Part shown: piece after piece, positions 8,050 to 16,878 of the stretch
Layout: each line of letters opens with the position of its first letter
Numbering within the stretch: the first letter of the stretch is position 1
DNA from: Hymenobacter cheonanensis
Lineage (GTDB): Bacteria; Bacteroidota; Bacteroidia; Cytophagales; Hymenobacteraceae
Length of the DNA stretch: 64,000 nucleotides
Reading direction: 5' to 3'
NCBI RefSeq assembly: GCF_030581075.1
Contig: NZ_JAUQSW010000002.1
Location: 372,001 to 436,000 of the forward strand
The notes under the pieces: model-generated
Told to the model about the DNA's origin: nothing
Database searches by the model: none
The model's input: only the letters and a program-made list of their open reading frames with translations
Position numbers and translations under genes: made by a program

Positions 8050-9627
8050 ATGAAACGCCGCGCCTTTCTTCAGACTTCTGCCGCGGCCACTACGGGCGTG
8101 GCCCTGCTCAGTGGCTTTCCCATCGGGGCCTACGGCTACTCGCCCGAGCTGGCAGCGCTCACCAACGCCGCCACGGCTACCGATAAGGTATTGGTAATCG
8201 TGCAATTGCAGGGCGGCAACGACGGGCTGAACATGATAATTCCGGTGGACCAGTACGCCGCGCTGGCGGCGGCCCGGCCCAGCATCATGCTGCCCCAGAG
8301 CCAGGTGCTGCCGCTCACCACGGCCACCGGCATGCACCCGGCCATGGCCACGGCGCAGCAGTTGTTCAAGAATGGCCAGCTAGGGGTGGTGCAGAGCGTG
8401 GGCTATCCTAACCCGAATTTTTCGCACTTCCGGGCCACGGATATCTGGACTTCCGGCTCCAGCTCGGATGTGGTATGGACCACCGGCTGGGGTGGCCGCT
8501 ACCTCGATGGCGAATTTCCGAATTACCCTACCGGCTACCCCAGCGCTGCCAACCCCGACCCGCTGGCCGTGAGCATTGGCTCGGTGGTGAGCAACTGCGT
8601 GCAGGGCCCGGTGGTGAATATGGGCATGGCCATTGCCAGTACCTCAAGCTTTTACCAGCTGCTGAGCGGCGGCGTGGATGCCGCGCCGGCCACCCAGGCC
8701 GGGCACGAACTCACGTTTATCCGGCAGGTGGTGAGCCAGACGCAGGTGTACACTACAGCCATTCAGACGGCGGCCGGCAAGGCCAAAAACCTGTCGCCCC
8801 TCTACCCCACCGCCGGCCAGAATGCCCTGGCCGACCAGCTCAAAATCGTGGCCCAGCTCGTGGCGGGCGGGCTGCAAACGCGTATTTACGTGTGCCAGCT
8901 CGGCGGCTTCGACCTGCACTCAGGCCAGGTGCCCACCACGGGCAGCACCACTACCGGCGCCCACGCCACGCTGCTGGGCAAGCTGGCCGACGGCATCAAT
9001 GCCTTTCAGGACGACCTGCGGCGGCTAGGGGTGCAAGACCGGGTTATCGGAATTACGTTCTCGGAGTTTGGGCGGCGCATCAAGGCCAACTCGGGCTATG
9101 GCACCGACCACGGCGCGGCGGCCCCGCTGCTGGTATTTGGCTCGCAGGCCAACCCCTTGGTGCACGGTGCCAACCCCACCTTGCCCACCAATGCCGGCGT
9201 GAATGACAATGTAGCCATGCAGATTGACTTCCGCAGCGTATACACGAGCATTCTTAAAGACTGGTTTCTGGTGCCGCAAGCCACGCTCAATCAGCTCTTT
9301 GGGCAAGCCTTTCCCTACGTGCCGGTTATCAGGCAAACGGCCTTGGCCACCACGCCCGGCGCCGCGCCGGTGCCGGGCTTCAGCCTCTATCCCAACCCGG
9401 CCCGCGTGCAGGCTACGGCGCTGTTTGAGAGCCAGGGCGAGGCGGTGCAAGTCAGCATTTTCGACGGGCTGGGGCGCGAGGTAAGCCGGCCCGTCGATGG
9501 CCGCACGCTGGGCCACGGCGTGCAGCGCGTGCCGCTGCAGGTAGGCAGCCTGGCGCCCGGTGCCTACCACTGCGTGGTGCGCGAGGGCGGCCGCAGTAGC
9601 TCGCTGGTGCTGGTGGTGGCCGAGTAG
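8050..9627 (+). CDS. DUF1501 protein with T9SS C-terminal sorting domain
   Basis: 525 residues. The N-terminus MKRRAFLQTSAAATTG carries a twin-arginine-like RRxFL motif and a hydrophobic stretch, so Tat export is likely. The DUF1501 body has VIVQLQGGNDGLNMIIP near 50, FSHFRATDIW near 125, and GTDHGAAAPLLVFG near 355, resembling sulfatase/phosphatase-type metal sites. The last 85 residues form a type A T9SS sorting domain (FSLYPNPA, then IFDGLGREV and LAPGAYHCVVREG), which would direct the folded protein across the outer membrane. It is paired with the DUF1800 gene upstream. The enzymatic activity is unknown. Confidence 0.9.
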   Translation: MKRRAFLQTSAAATTGVALLSGFPIGAYGYSPELAALTNAATATDKVLVIVQLQGGNDGLNMIIPVDQYAALAAARPSIMLPQSQVLPLTTATGMHPAMATAQQLFKNGQLGVVQSVGYPNPNFSHFRATDIWTSGSSSDVVWTTGWGGRYLDGEFPNYPTGYPSAANPDPLAVSIGSVVSNCVQGPVVNMGMAIASTSSFYQLLSGGVDAAPATQAGHELTFIRQVVSQTQVYTTAIQTAAGKAKNLSPLYPTAGQNALADQLKIVAQLVAGGLQTRIYVCQLGGFDLHSGQVPTTGSTTTGAHATLLGKLADGINAFQDDLRRLGVQDRVIGITFSEFGRRIKANSGYGTDHGAAAPLLVFGSQANPLVHGANPTLPTNAGVNDNVAMQIDFRSVYTSILKDWFLVPQATLNQLFGQAFPYVPVIRQTALATTPGAAPVPGFSLYPNPARVQATALFESQGEAVQVSIFDGLGREVSRPVDGRTLGHGVQRVPLQVGSLAPGAYHCVVREGGRSSSLVLVVAE

Positions 9628-9753
9628 CTGAGCACGCAGGCCGCCCGGAAGTAAGCTGCGCAGGAACGCTAGCCGCCCTTTTGCGTAGAAGCCTCCCGAA
9701 GGCTGGCTTGCTCGCCGGGCCACCTGCCAATTCACCCCCAATCTGCTTTTCTC

Positions 9754-9990
9754 ATGGCTGACCAGCTGCAACAAATCGAAAAAATTCTTCCCGAAGACAT
9801 CGCCCGCACCTTTGAGGCGGCCGTGAACGTGTTTCAGGGCAAAACCGAGCACATGGACGACCTGCTCAAAAATGGCGGCACCCTGCTGCGCAAGGCTTCT
9901 AAAAATTTCTCCTCTACGCAGCTCATCCTGAGCGTGGCCGCCGTGGCGGTGGTAGCCATCGTGGTTATTAAGCGCGCTTCGGAGGAATAA
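9754..9990 (+). CDS. Small membrane-anchored protein of unknown function
   Basis: 78 residues: an amphipathic N-terminal region (LQQIEKILPEDIARTFEAAV), a charged middle, and a single C-terminal membrane helix at about 53-70 (LILSVAAVAVVAIVVI) followed by KRASEE. The layout is that of a tail-anchored or small bitopic protein. I do not recognise the family. It is followed at once by a strong bidirectional terminator, so it is an independent short transcript or the end of the DUF1501 unit. Confidence 0.65.
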   Translation: MADQLQQIEKILPEDIARTFEAAVNVFQGKTEHMDDLLKNGGTLLRKASKNFSSTQLILSVAAVAVVAIVVIKRASEE

Positions 9991-10006
9991 GCTCTTAAGC
10001 AGTATA

Positions 10007-10048
10007 CACAAAAAGCGGCTTCTCTACCCAGAGAAGCCGCTTTTTGTG
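10007..10048. terminator. Strong bidirectional terminator between convergent genes
   Basis: A 19-bp perfect stem (core AAGCGGCTTCTCT / AGAGAAGCCGCTT) with loop ACCC; the outer part of the stem is A5/T5 and gives the U-tract in both directions. It separates the 78-aa gene from rlpA. Confidence 0.95.
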
Positions 10049-10070
10049 CATTGGCTGGGCTAGCCCAGCT

Positions 10071-11063
10071 TTATTTAAGCGGGCCGGCTACGGCCAGCGT
10101 AGCTGTTGCTTTTTCGGTGCTGGCAACCGTGGCGCCGGCTGGCAGCTGGCACACCAAGGCGGCCATGCCCCACAGCTGTAGGTTGCGGCGCACGGTTTCG
10201 GCAGCCAGCCAGCTGTCGAGCTGGCCTATCACTACGCGGCTGTGCGGGCGACCATCTACGGTGGTGGTCACGATTTCGGCCGGCAGCGACTGGTCGATGG
10301 TCAGAATGCGGGCGAGGGCCGCACGGGCACTCTGCGGCTCGGCATACGTGCCAGCCTGCACCAAAAAGCGCGGGGCGACCGAAGGCGAAGCCGCCGCATC
10401 AGTTGCCAGCGGGCCAGCGGGTGCAGGGCTAGCGGCCGGAGCTGCCGCCAGCGCCGGGGCGTTGAACTCTGGCAGCAGGTAGGCCGTGAACGGCGCGTGC
10501 GGATTGGGGTCGGCGGCTTGCAGCTGCTCCAGGTTGCTGGGCGTGTCGGTGAGGCCTAGCGGCGTGGTAGGCTCTACTATTTCGGCTACTACGGTGGCCG
10601 CCCCAGCTTCTACGAGGCCTAGCGGGCGGGCGGCTACCTCAGCCAGGTCAATGATACGCTCGTGGCGGAACGGGCCGCGGTCGGTGACGCGCACTACCAC
10701 CGTCACGCCATTGTCAAGGTTGGTTACCCGCAGGCGGGTGCCGAAGGGCAGTGTTTTGTGCGCGCAGGTGTACTCGTGGCGATTAAACCGCTCGCCGCTC
10801 GTGGTTTTTTTGCCCTGGAAACGCTTGCCATACCACGAGGCGCGGCCCCGCAAAATGGTGGCGTATCCCTCGCGGGCTGCCGGAATAAAGGTGGGCAGCA
10901 TCCGCGGAATGTGGATGCGGCGGCGTGCGTGCCGGCGGTGCAGCTTGTGCGCCCGGTTCGTGCGGGCCTCGGCCGGCAGTACTAGCCCGGTTCCCAGCAC
11001 AAGCCAGCAAAGGCATTGAATGAGAAAAGCGGAAGGTAAATAATTTATTCGCGTAAGCGGCAT
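10071..11063 (-). CDS. rlpA: RlpA-family septal ring lytic transglycosylase with SPOR-like domain
   Basis: 330 residues: a hydrophobic export signal (about 10-33), a basic linker, the RlpA double-psi beta-barrel at about 72-145 (GRASWYGKRFQGKKTTSGE, then HKTLPFGTRLRVTN and VTDRGPF), an Ala/Pro linker, and a C-terminal SPOR-like fold (FLVQAGTYAEPQSARAALAR). RlpA enzymes cut peptidoglycan lacking stem peptides; SPOR domains bind such denuded glycan at the division site. GxxSWYG and the DRGPF loop carry the usual catalytic Glu/Asp region. It sits in the cell envelope. A -7 box lies at 11089-11096. Confidence 0.88.
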   Translation of the reverse strand: MPLTRINYLPSAFLIQCLCWLVLGTGLVLPAEARTNRAHKLHRRHARRRIHIPRMLPTFIPAAREGYATILRGRASWYGKRFQGKKTTSGERFNRHEYTCAHKTLPFGTRLRVTNLDNGVTVVVRVTDRGPFRHERIIDLAEVAARPLGLVEAGAATVVAEIVEPTTPLGLTDTPSNLEQLQAADPNPHAPFTAYLLPEFNAPALAAAPAASPAPAGPLATDAAASPSVAPRFLVQAGTYAEPQSARAALARILTIDQSLPAEIVTTTVDGRPHSRVVIGQLDSWLAAETVRRNLQLWGMAALVCQLPAGATVASTEKATATLAVAGPLK

Positions 11064-11088
11064 GCGCTTGATAGGATGGTGAACTAAC

Positions 11089-11096
11089 CGAATGTA
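11089..11096 (-). promoter_or_regulatory. -7 box (TACATTCG) of rlpA
   Basis: On the minus strand TACATTCG resembles TAnnTTTG and lies 25 nt before the rlpA ATG. Confidence 0.4.
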
Positions 11097-11397
11097 GGGC
11101 CAGCTTTTTTAAAACAACCACCTTGGCAATACTAAGCTGCTTAACCTCACCCAATAATTGCACTTTGCTTATAAATCTTGTATTTAAGACGTGTGCTGCT
11201 AGGGCGAGAAAGGCGCAATTGTGTTTAGTTAAGGCGCATTATCGTTAGTTTTTGCACTTTTACAATACATCTAGTGAAATGCGATTATCCGGCGCGTGTA
11301 AAATTTTGGCTTAAAGCTTTAGTTTAAGCCTGCGGGCCTGTTGCCAGATTGCTAAATTGGTTGTAAGTTCCCGCGCCCGCGATTCCGTAAAAGCCCG

Positions 11398-11405
11398 TAC
11401 CTTCG
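11398..11405 (+). promoter_or_regulatory. -7 box (TACCTTCG) of the DUF72 gene
   Basis: TACCTTCG matches TAnnTTTG in 7 of 8 counted positions and is 4 nt before ATG 11410, so the mRNA is probably leaderless. Confidence 0.55.
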
Positions 11406-11409
11406 CCGC

Positions 11410-12324
11410 ATGGATTTTGGCCGCCTGCCCGACCTGCGCTACGTTGATTTTCGCCTGTCCCCCGACCACCCCGACACCGCCCAGGTACTAGGCCGGGCCG
11501 GGCAGCCAGCCCCGGCGGCGCCCAGCCTGTACGTGGGTTGCCCCATCTGGACGAATAAGGAGTGGCTAGGCTCTTACTTTCCGCTGGGCGCCAAGGAGCC
11601 CGATTTTCTGAAGTACTATGCCCAGCAGTTCAACTCTATTGAGCTGAATACCACGCACTACCGCATTCCCGACGCGCCCACTGTGCGGCGCTGGCGCGAG
11701 CTGGTGGGGCCCGGCTTCAAGTTTTGCCCCAAGCTGCCGCGCAGCATCAGCCACGAGCGGGAGCTGTACAATACCGATGCACTCACGCTCAGCTTTACGC
11801 GCGCCGTGCAGGAGCTGGGCGATAACCTGGGCACCTGCTTTTTGCAGCTGCCGCCGCATTTTGGCCCCGAGCTGCTGCCGCGCCTGGAGCGCTTCCTGCT
11901 CGACTGGCCCGCCGCGGTGCCCCTGGCTGTGGAGCTGCGCCACCCGCGCTGGTTTTCGGACAAGGCGTTAGCCGACAGCGTTTTTGCCACGCTCGAAGCC
12001 CTCAACAAAACGCTCGTTATCACGGATGTGGCGGGCCGGCGCGATGTGCTGGCCCAGCGCCTCACCACGCCCACGGCCCTTTTGCGCCTGAATGGCCACG
12101 GCCTGATACCCAGCGACTACGCCCGCGCCGACGCCTGGGCCGAGCGCCTGGCCGCGTGGTACGCGCAGGGCTTGCAAACGGCGTATGTCTTTATTCATCA
12201 GAAGGATGTGCGCCACGCGCCCATTTGGGCGCAGCACTTTCTGGCCCGCATGCGCGAGCTTACGGGTATTGTGGTGCCGCCGCCCCGGCTTATTCCGCAG
12301 CAGGTGCAGGGCAGCCTGTTTTAA
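11410..12324 (+). CDS. DUF72 (YecE-like) protein
   Basis: 304 residues with the DUF72 pattern of a TIM-barrel-like fold: YVGCPIWTNKEWLGSYFP near 40, QQFNSIELNTTHYRIP near 72, FKFCPKLPRSISHE near 105, FLQLPPHFGPE near 145, and VELRHPRWF near 175. The biochemical role is unknown. Here the first 36 residues before the domain are longer than in E. coli YecE. It is a single gene with its own -7 box right at the start codon, convergent with the DUF1345 gene. Confidence 0.85.
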   Translation: MDFGRLPDLRYVDFRLSPDHPDTAQVLGRAGQPAPAAPSLYVGCPIWTNKEWLGSYFPLGAKEPDFLKYYAQQFNSIELNTTHYRIPDAPTVRRWRELVGPGFKFCPKLPRSISHERELYNTDALTLSFTRAVQELGDNLGTCFLQLPPHFGPELLPRLERFLLDWPAAVPLAVELRHPRWFSDKALADSVFATLEALNKTLVITDVAGRRDVLAQRLTTPTALLRLNGHGLIPSDYARADAWAERLAAWYAQGLQTAYVFIHQKDVRHAPIWAQHFLARMRELTGIVVPPPRLIPQQVQGSLF

Positions 12325-12361
12325 GGCGGTGAGTAGTTGTCACTTACTCACTGTTCATTAG

Positions 12362-13048
12362 TTAAAGTATGCCTGCTACGCCGTTGATAACCAGCGCTAC
12401 CAGGGCCGTATTAAAGAAGAAAGAGAGAAGGCCGTGTAGCAGGGCTAGCCGGCGCAGGGGCCGGCCGCTGATGCTAACATCGGCCGTTTGGGCGGTCATG
12501 CCCACTACGAAGGCAAAGTAGGCGATGTCGAGGTAGTTAGGCTCTTTTTCGCCGCCCGGAAATTCGAGGCCGCCCATGTCGGAACCGTCGGGGTTAGCAT
12601 CGTAGTACTGGTGGGCGTAGCGCAGCGTGAATACCGTGTGCACCAGCAGCCAGGAGGCTAGCACGGCCACGCCGCTGAGCGCAATGTGGCGGGCCAGCAC
12701 CGCCGGCGGCAGGCCGTGGCTGGTGCCCAGCAGCACTACTACGGCCAGTAGGCTAGCTGCCGCCGCCACCAGCACAAATAGGAAACTCAACAAGCGGCTC
12801 AGGTCTTCGGAAGACGCCACGGCCCGGATGCGGTCGGCATCGGCGGTGTAAATACCGGCCCAGATAAGCGAGAGCGAGGTAATACTAAAAGCATCCCAAC
12901 CGATAATAAGCCGAACCAGCACGTGGTAGTGCGCGGGGCTGAGCGCCCAGGCGGCCACGCCTATTAACAGCCCCGCCAACAAGCGCAGGGTGGCTGGCAT
13001 ATGGGCTAGCGGGTACCACCACGCCAGCGAAGCAACAGAATCTTTCAC
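12362..13048 (-). CDS. DUF1345 membrane protein
   Basis: 228 residues with about five membrane helices, ending with LALLHGLLSFFFNTALVALVIN. The DUF1345 signature is seen in YLDIAYFAFVVGMTAQTADV near 180, where the aromatic-rich segment and GMTxQxxDV are typical. Function is unknown. Start GTG 13048 is chosen because a TACCTTGG box sits 4 nt upstream; ATG 13000 is an alternative that shortens the protein by 16 residues. Confidence 0.8.
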   Translation of the reverse strand: MKDSVASLAWWYPLAHMPATLRLLAGLLIGVAAWALSPAHYHVLVRLIIGWDAFSITSLSLIWAGIYTADADRIRAVASSEDLSRLLSFLFVLVAAAASLLAVVVLLGTSHGLPPAVLARHIALSGVAVLASWLLVHTVFTLRYAHQYYDANPDGSDMGGLEFPGGEKEPNYLDIAYFAFVVGMTAQTADVSISGRPLRRLALLHGLLSFFFNTALVALVINGVAGIL

Positions 13049-13052
13049 GCCC

Positions 13053-13060
13053 CCAAGGTA
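13053..13060 (-). promoter_or_regulatory. -7 box (TACCTTGG) of the DUF1345 gene
   Basis: The minus-strand TACCTTGG ends 4 nt before GTG 13048. It fixes the likely start and predicts a leaderless mRNA. Confidence 0.5.
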
Positions 13061-13129
13061 GCACTCCGCCCCGGCGTTGCGCATGAATGCGCGAATACGG
13101 GTAGCTGCGCCGGTTCAGCTTTTGCTGCT

Positions 13130-13137
13130 TTGCTTTG
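13130..13137 (+). promoter_or_regulatory. -7 box (TTGCTTTG) of pncB
   Basis: TTGCTTTG matches TAnnTTTG at all fixed positions but one and lies 4 nt before ATG 13142. Confidence 0.45.
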
Positions 13138-13141
13138 CCCC

Positions 13142-14638
13142 ATGAACAGCGCCCCCCTCTCCGGCCTCTACCAGCCCTCGCTGGCTTTGCTCACCGACCT
13201 CTACCAGCTCACCATGGCCTATGGCTATTGGAAGCAGGGCCTGCATGAGCGCGAGGCCGTATTTCACCTCTATTTCCGCAAGGCGCCTTTTAATGGGGGC
13301 TACGCGGTGGCGGCAGGGCTAGCGCTGGCCGTGGATTATCTGGAAACGCTACGCTTTTCGGACGATGATATTACGTACCTGGCTAGCCTGCAAGGCAGCA
13401 AGGGCAGCCGGCTTTTCCCCGATGAGTTTCTGGCTTACCTGAAAGACTTGAAGTTCACTTGCGACGTGGATGCCGTGGCCGAGGGCACGGTAGTATTTGG
13501 CAATGAGCCACTAGTGCGCGTGCAGGGCCCACTGCTGCAAGCCCAGCTGGTGGAAACGGCGCTGCTCACGCTCGTTAATTTCCAAACTCTTATTGCCACC
13601 AAGGCCGCCCGCGTGCGCGACGCCGCCGGCCCCGATGATGCCGTGCTGGAGTTTGGCCTGCGCCGCGCCCAGGGGCCCGATGGCGGCCTGGGGGCTAGCA
13701 GAGCGGCCTACCTCGGCGGGGCCGATGCCACCAGCAATGTGCTGGCCGGCCAGCGCTACGGCATTCCGGTGCGCGGCACCCACGCCCACAGCTGGGTCAT
13801 GACGTTTGAGAATGAAGCAGATGCCTTCCGCGCCTACGCCGACGCCTTCCCCGACGACTCGGTATTCCTGGTCGATACCTACGACACGCTCGACGGCGTG
13901 CGCCACGCCATCGAAGTAGCCCTCGAAATGCGGCAAAACGGCCACGAGTTAGGCGGCATCCGCCTCGACTCGGGCGACCTGGCCTACCTCTCCAAAGAAG
14001 CCCGCAAGCTGCTCGACGCGGCGGGCCTGGAAAAAGTCCGCATCGTGGCCAGCAACGACTTAGAGGAAAATCTCATCACCAGCCTCAAGCAGCAGGGCGC
14101 CCGCATCGATACCTGGGGCGTGGGCACCCAACTCGTGACGGCCTACAACCAGGCGGCCCTCGGGGGCGTGTACAAGCTCGCCGCCCTGCGCACCGCCGAC
14201 GGCCAGGGCTGGGACTTCACCATCAAGCTCTCCGAGCAGCAGGCCAAAACCAGCATCCCCGGCATCTTGCAGGTGCGCCGCTACCTGGGCGAGGCCAGCC
14301 AGCCCCGCGCCGACATGATTTACAACGTGGCCGCCGCCCAGCCGCTGCCCGCCGCGCCCATCCTCCTCGACCCCGCCGATGCCACGCGCCGCCGCCCCGT
14401 GCGCCCCGGCGCGCCCTACGTGGACCTGCTAGCCTCCGTGCTGCACCAGGGCCGCCTCGTGCAGCCCCTGCCCACCCTGGCCGAGAGCCGCGCCCACGCC
14501 CGCCAGCAGGTGGCTAGCCTCGACGCCAGCATCCGCCGCTACCTCAACCCGCACGTGTACCCGGTGGGCCTAGAGCAGGGGCTGCACGAGTTCCGCACGC
14601 AGTTGATGCTGGCGAAGCGGCCGGTGCGGCCGGCGTAA
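13142..14638 (+). CDS. pncB: Nicotinate phosphoribosyltransferase
   Basis: 498 residues. It makes nicotinate mononucleotide from nicotinate and PRPP in NAD salvage. Family motifs: LLTDLYQLTMAYGYW near 16, FRKAPFNGGYAVAAG near 47, EFGLRRAQGPDGG near 165 with the strand that carries the autophosphorylated His region further on (GTHAHSWVM), GGIRLDSGDLAYLS near 280, IVASNDLEE and TWGVGTQLVT. The length fits the long NAPRTase class. ATG 13142 agrees with the -7 box; TTG 13130 is not needed. It is convergent with the next small gene. Confidence 0.93.
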   Translation: MNSAPLSGLYQPSLALLTDLYQLTMAYGYWKQGLHEREAVFHLYFRKAPFNGGYAVAAGLALAVDYLETLRFSDDDITYLASLQGSKGSRLFPDEFLAYLKDLKFTCDVDAVAEGTVVFGNEPLVRVQGPLLQAQLVETALLTLVNFQTLIATKAARVRDAAGPDDAVLEFGLRRAQGPDGGLGASRAAYLGGADATSNVLAGQRYGIPVRGTHAHSWVMTFENEADAFRAYADAFPDDSVFLVDTYDTLDGVRHAIEVALEMRQNGHELGGIRLDSGDLAYLSKEARKLLDAAGLEKVRIVASNDLEENLITSLKQQGARIDTWGVGTQLVTAYNQAALGGVYKLAALRTADGQGWDFTIKLSEQQAKTSIPGILQVRRYLGEASQPRADMIYNVAAAQPLPAAPILLDPADATRRRPVRPGAPYVDLLASVLHQGRLVQPLPTLAESRAHARQQVASLDASIRRYLNPHVYPVGLEQGLHEFRTQLMLAKRPVRPA

Positions 14639-14653
14639 GGGGCAGAGGGGATT

Positions 14654-15244
14654 CTAGCCATGGTAACGCCAATCTATGCGGCTAACATTTTGAGGATTAA
14701 AGCCTGGTCTATAAATAGAATTCTTCCTTTTACTATCGATAAGTTGAATAAAGTTTGGGTCGCGTTTTTCTCTGAATATGTTGAATCTAGCAGTAGTAGG
14801 CGTGAATAGCTCTGCATTGCTAAGATGCATTTGGAAATGAATGAAATCCGGTTCTGTCGGCTCACCCCCGAAACCTTCATACCATACATATGACACTATT
14901 TTCCCCTTATGCTTAAAAATAAAGAGATTATCAGGATTGGCATCATACCAACCTGAAGTCTCTCCCTTATTCCAAGAAACCCCTATTGCTTGAGAAATAA
15001 AATCTTCACTATTATCACCGCTAAAAACATATAAAGTATCCCATTGAAAAGTAGTCAGCCTCACCATATCGATGGTGAGGCTGTCTGATAGCGGCTTGTT
15101 CTTTATTACGCCGATACTTTTAGTTATCGTCTTACGTAGGGCTTTGTCTTCGGGAATTTGAACTCCACCAAATACACTGATGAAGAGTAAGACTATAGTG
15201 AGAACTCCTATAGCTCCAAAAAACAGCGACAAGCAACCCCTCAT
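14654..15244 (-). CDS. Uncharacterised protein with N-terminal membrane anchor
   Basis: 196 residues. Residues 5-27 form one membrane helix (LSLFFGAIGVLTIVLLFISVF); the rest is a soluble, likely extracytoplasmic region rich in aromatic and polar residues with no motif I recognise. The gene is clearly poorer in GC than its neighbours, with AAT, ATA and TTT codons that are rare around it, which suggests recent acquisition. It lies 21 nt after purM on the same strand, so it may be the last gene of the purine transcript. Confidence 0.7.
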   Translation of the reverse strand: MRGCLSLFFGAIGVLTIVLLFISVFGGVQIPEDKALRKTITKSIGVIKNKPLSDSLTIDMVRLTTFQWDTLYVFSGDNSEDFISQAIGVSWNKGETSGWYDANPDNLFIFKHKGKIVSYVWYEGFGGEPTEPDFIHFQMHLSNAELFTPTTARFNIFREKRDPNFIQLIDSKRKNSIYRPGFNPQNVSRIDWRYHG

Positions 15245-15265
15245 CACAATCGTTTAAAGTAAATA

Positions 15266-16363
15266 TTAGGTATACTTCAACTCCCCCGCCGCTACGCGCA
15301 GCGTCACGCCAGCCTCGGTGGTGAGGTAGCCGGCTAGCTGGGCCTGGTAGCCGCTTTGGGCGAGCTGCTGCACGGTGGCTTCGGCGGCTTCGGGGGCTAC
15401 TACGAGCAGCATGCCGTTGCCCATGTTCCAGTAGAGGTAGGCGGTTTCGGGGCTGATGCCGCCGATTTCGCAGAGGCGCTGCATGGCGGGCAGGGGCGCG
15501 AAGAGGTTGTCGAGCACCGCGCCGAGGCCGTTTTTGAGCACGCGCTTGAAGTTGTCGGCCACGCCGCCGCCCGTGATGTGGGCCGCGCCGCGCAGGGGCA
15601 GGCCGGCGTCGAGCACCGCCGTGAGGGCGGGCGCGTAGATGAGCGAGGGCGCGAGCAGGGCCTCGCCCCAGGTGGCGTACTGGTCGGCGTCGGTGCCGTC
15701 GTAGGCCTGGCGGTGCCAGTTGTCGCCGAAGAGGCGCTGCAAGGTCTTGCGAGCCAGCGAGTAGCCGTTGGAGCGGAACGAGGGCGAGCGCAGGGCCACC
15801 ACCGCATCGCCGGCCTGGGCCGTGGCCCCGCTCAGGGGCTGGTCGAGGCTAGGGTGCAGCACACCGATGGCCGTAGAGCACCAGTTGAAGTTCATGCGGG
15901 CGCCGGGGAAGCCGCCGATGCGGTTGCCCAGCTCGGCAATCTCGCCGCCCGTGATGGCAATTTTCGAGAACTGGCAGGCGTCGTGCAGGCCGCGCATCAT
16001 CTCGTCCACCACGTCGTAGTCGAGGGTGTTCACGTCGATGATGTTCGAGAGGTTGGTGGGCACGAAGCCGGCGGCGATGAGGTCGTCGGCGGTCATAGCC
16101 ACCAGGTCATACCCTAGCGTATCGTACTTATCGAGGCGCTCGCCCAACTCGATTTTGGTCCCGATACCATCCGAGCTGATACCCAGGCGCTCCTGGCCGA
16201 AGCGGATTTCGTTGCTGAAGCCGCCGTCGAGGTCGCGGGCGGGCTCGCCGGGCAGGCCCGCGCGGGTAGCGAAGGTTTTTTTCGACCAGTTGTAGGCATT
16301 TTTCGAGGCGGCGTTGCCGAGGTCGATGGAGTAGCCGGCGTCGGGGGTTTGGGCGTTGTTCAT
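15266..16363 (-). CDS. purM: Phosphoribosylformylglycinamidine cyclo-ligase (AIR synthase)
   Basis: 365 residues. It closes the imidazole ring of AIR from FGAM with ATP. PurM motifs include GISSDGIGTKIELGE (nucleotide loop), DLVAMTADDLIAAGFVP, ITGGEIAELGNRI, SNGYSLARK and AAHITGGGVADNFKRVL. ATG 16363 is chosen: the frame stays open to 16531, but that extension is the translation of a GC-rich palindrome (16366-16412) and has no PurM homology. It is part of the minus-strand purine block, separated from purF by a small low-GC gene. Confidence 0.93.
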   Translation of the reverse strand: MNNAQTPDAGYSIDLGNAASKNAYNWSKKTFATRAGLPGEPARDLDGGFSNEIRFGQERLGISSDGIGTKIELGERLDKYDTLGYDLVAMTADDLIAAGFVPTNLSNIIDVNTLDYDVVDEMMRGLHDACQFSKIAITGGEIAELGNRIGGFPGARMNFNWCSTAIGVLHPSLDQPLSGATAQAGDAVVALRSPSFRSNGYSLARKTLQRLFGDNWHRQAYDGTDADQYATWGEALLAPSLIYAPALTAVLDAGLPLRGAAHITGGGVADNFKRVLKNGLGAVLDNLFAPLPAMQRLCEIGGISPETAYLYWNMGNGMLLVVAPEAAEATVQQLAQSGYQAQLAGYLTTEAGVTLRVAAGELKYT

Positions 16364-16365
16364 GC

Positions 16366-16412
16366 GGTGGACCCCACCCCCGGCCCCCTCCCTTCGGGAG
16401 AGGGGAACCACG
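16366..16412. repeat. GC-rich palindromic repeat before purM
   Basis: CCCCACCCCCGGCCCCCTCC then TTCGGGAGAGGGGAAC: a stem-loop of the same C-rich family as the two copies at 21809 and 22352, but more diverged. It ends 2 nt before the purM start codon on the transcribed strand. Confidence 0.8.
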
Positions 16413-16457
16413 GCGGCATGGGTATAAATGAGGTTATTGACAATAAAAAGCGTCTTC

Positions 16458-16859
16458 TTAGGGCTTGTCGCTTGGGACATATGGGCTAATTGGCAGCCGA
16501 CGCGGGACTCTACGCCGAGGAATAAAGCCACTTATGTTGCCCCAGCCATTTCTGCTCTTGTACTGCGTTTTTATGTATGGCCTAGCACCGTCGCTAGGGT
16601 GAAAATGCGTGTTCAGATACGTCTGGTCATCTTCCGATACTTCTCGAACTGTGCCATCATCTTCTACATACACATACTCGAATCCTGTCTCCTTTTTTCG
16701 GAGCGGAATGAAGTATCTCAAGTAAAAATAGCTGAATACTATCGTCAGGCTAATGAACAGTGAGATAACCAGAGCTGCCCAGAAACCTAGTCGCTTTTGA
16801 ATTTCCATCAAAAGCCCGAACTCCATCAGTAGTATCCCGAGAGCAAGATAGCCGTTCAT
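16458..16859 (-). CDS. Uncharacterised small membrane protein
   Basis: 133 residues with two predicted membrane helices (YLALGILLMEFGLLMEI and FWAALVISLFISLTIVFSYF), then a soluble C-terminal part containing YVYVEDDGTVREVSEDD and a basic tail. I do not recognise the family. GC content is lower than in purF and purM. It stands between purF (20 nt upstream) and purM and is probably co-transcribed; it looks like an insertion in the purine block rather than a pathway enzyme. Confidence 0.65.
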   Translation of the reverse strand: MNGYLALGILLMEFGLLMEIQKRLGFWAALVISLFISLTIVFSYFYLRYFIPLRKKETGFEYVYVEDDGTVREVSEDDQTYLNTHFHPSDGARPYIKTQYKSRNGWGNISGFIPRRRVPRRLPISPYVPSDKP

Positions 16860-16878
16860 GAAGTCTACTATTAAGTAT

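Larger units (their letters stand above)
11064..11409. other. Divergent intergenic region between rlpA and DUF72 gene
   Basis: 346 nt without a credible gene, more AT-rich than its flanks. It holds a -7 box for each flanking gene and one hairpin (GGCTTAAA 11308-11315 with TTTAAGCC 11323-11330). I see no other structure. Confidence 0.7.

Noticed and set aside
15356..16117. 253-codon plus-strand frame opposite purM
   Set aside because: Shadow of purM; His/Val/Gly-rich product without homology.
16364..16531. N-terminal extension of purM
   Set aside because: The extra residues (with PLSRREGAGGG) translate a palindromic repeat and do not match PurM.
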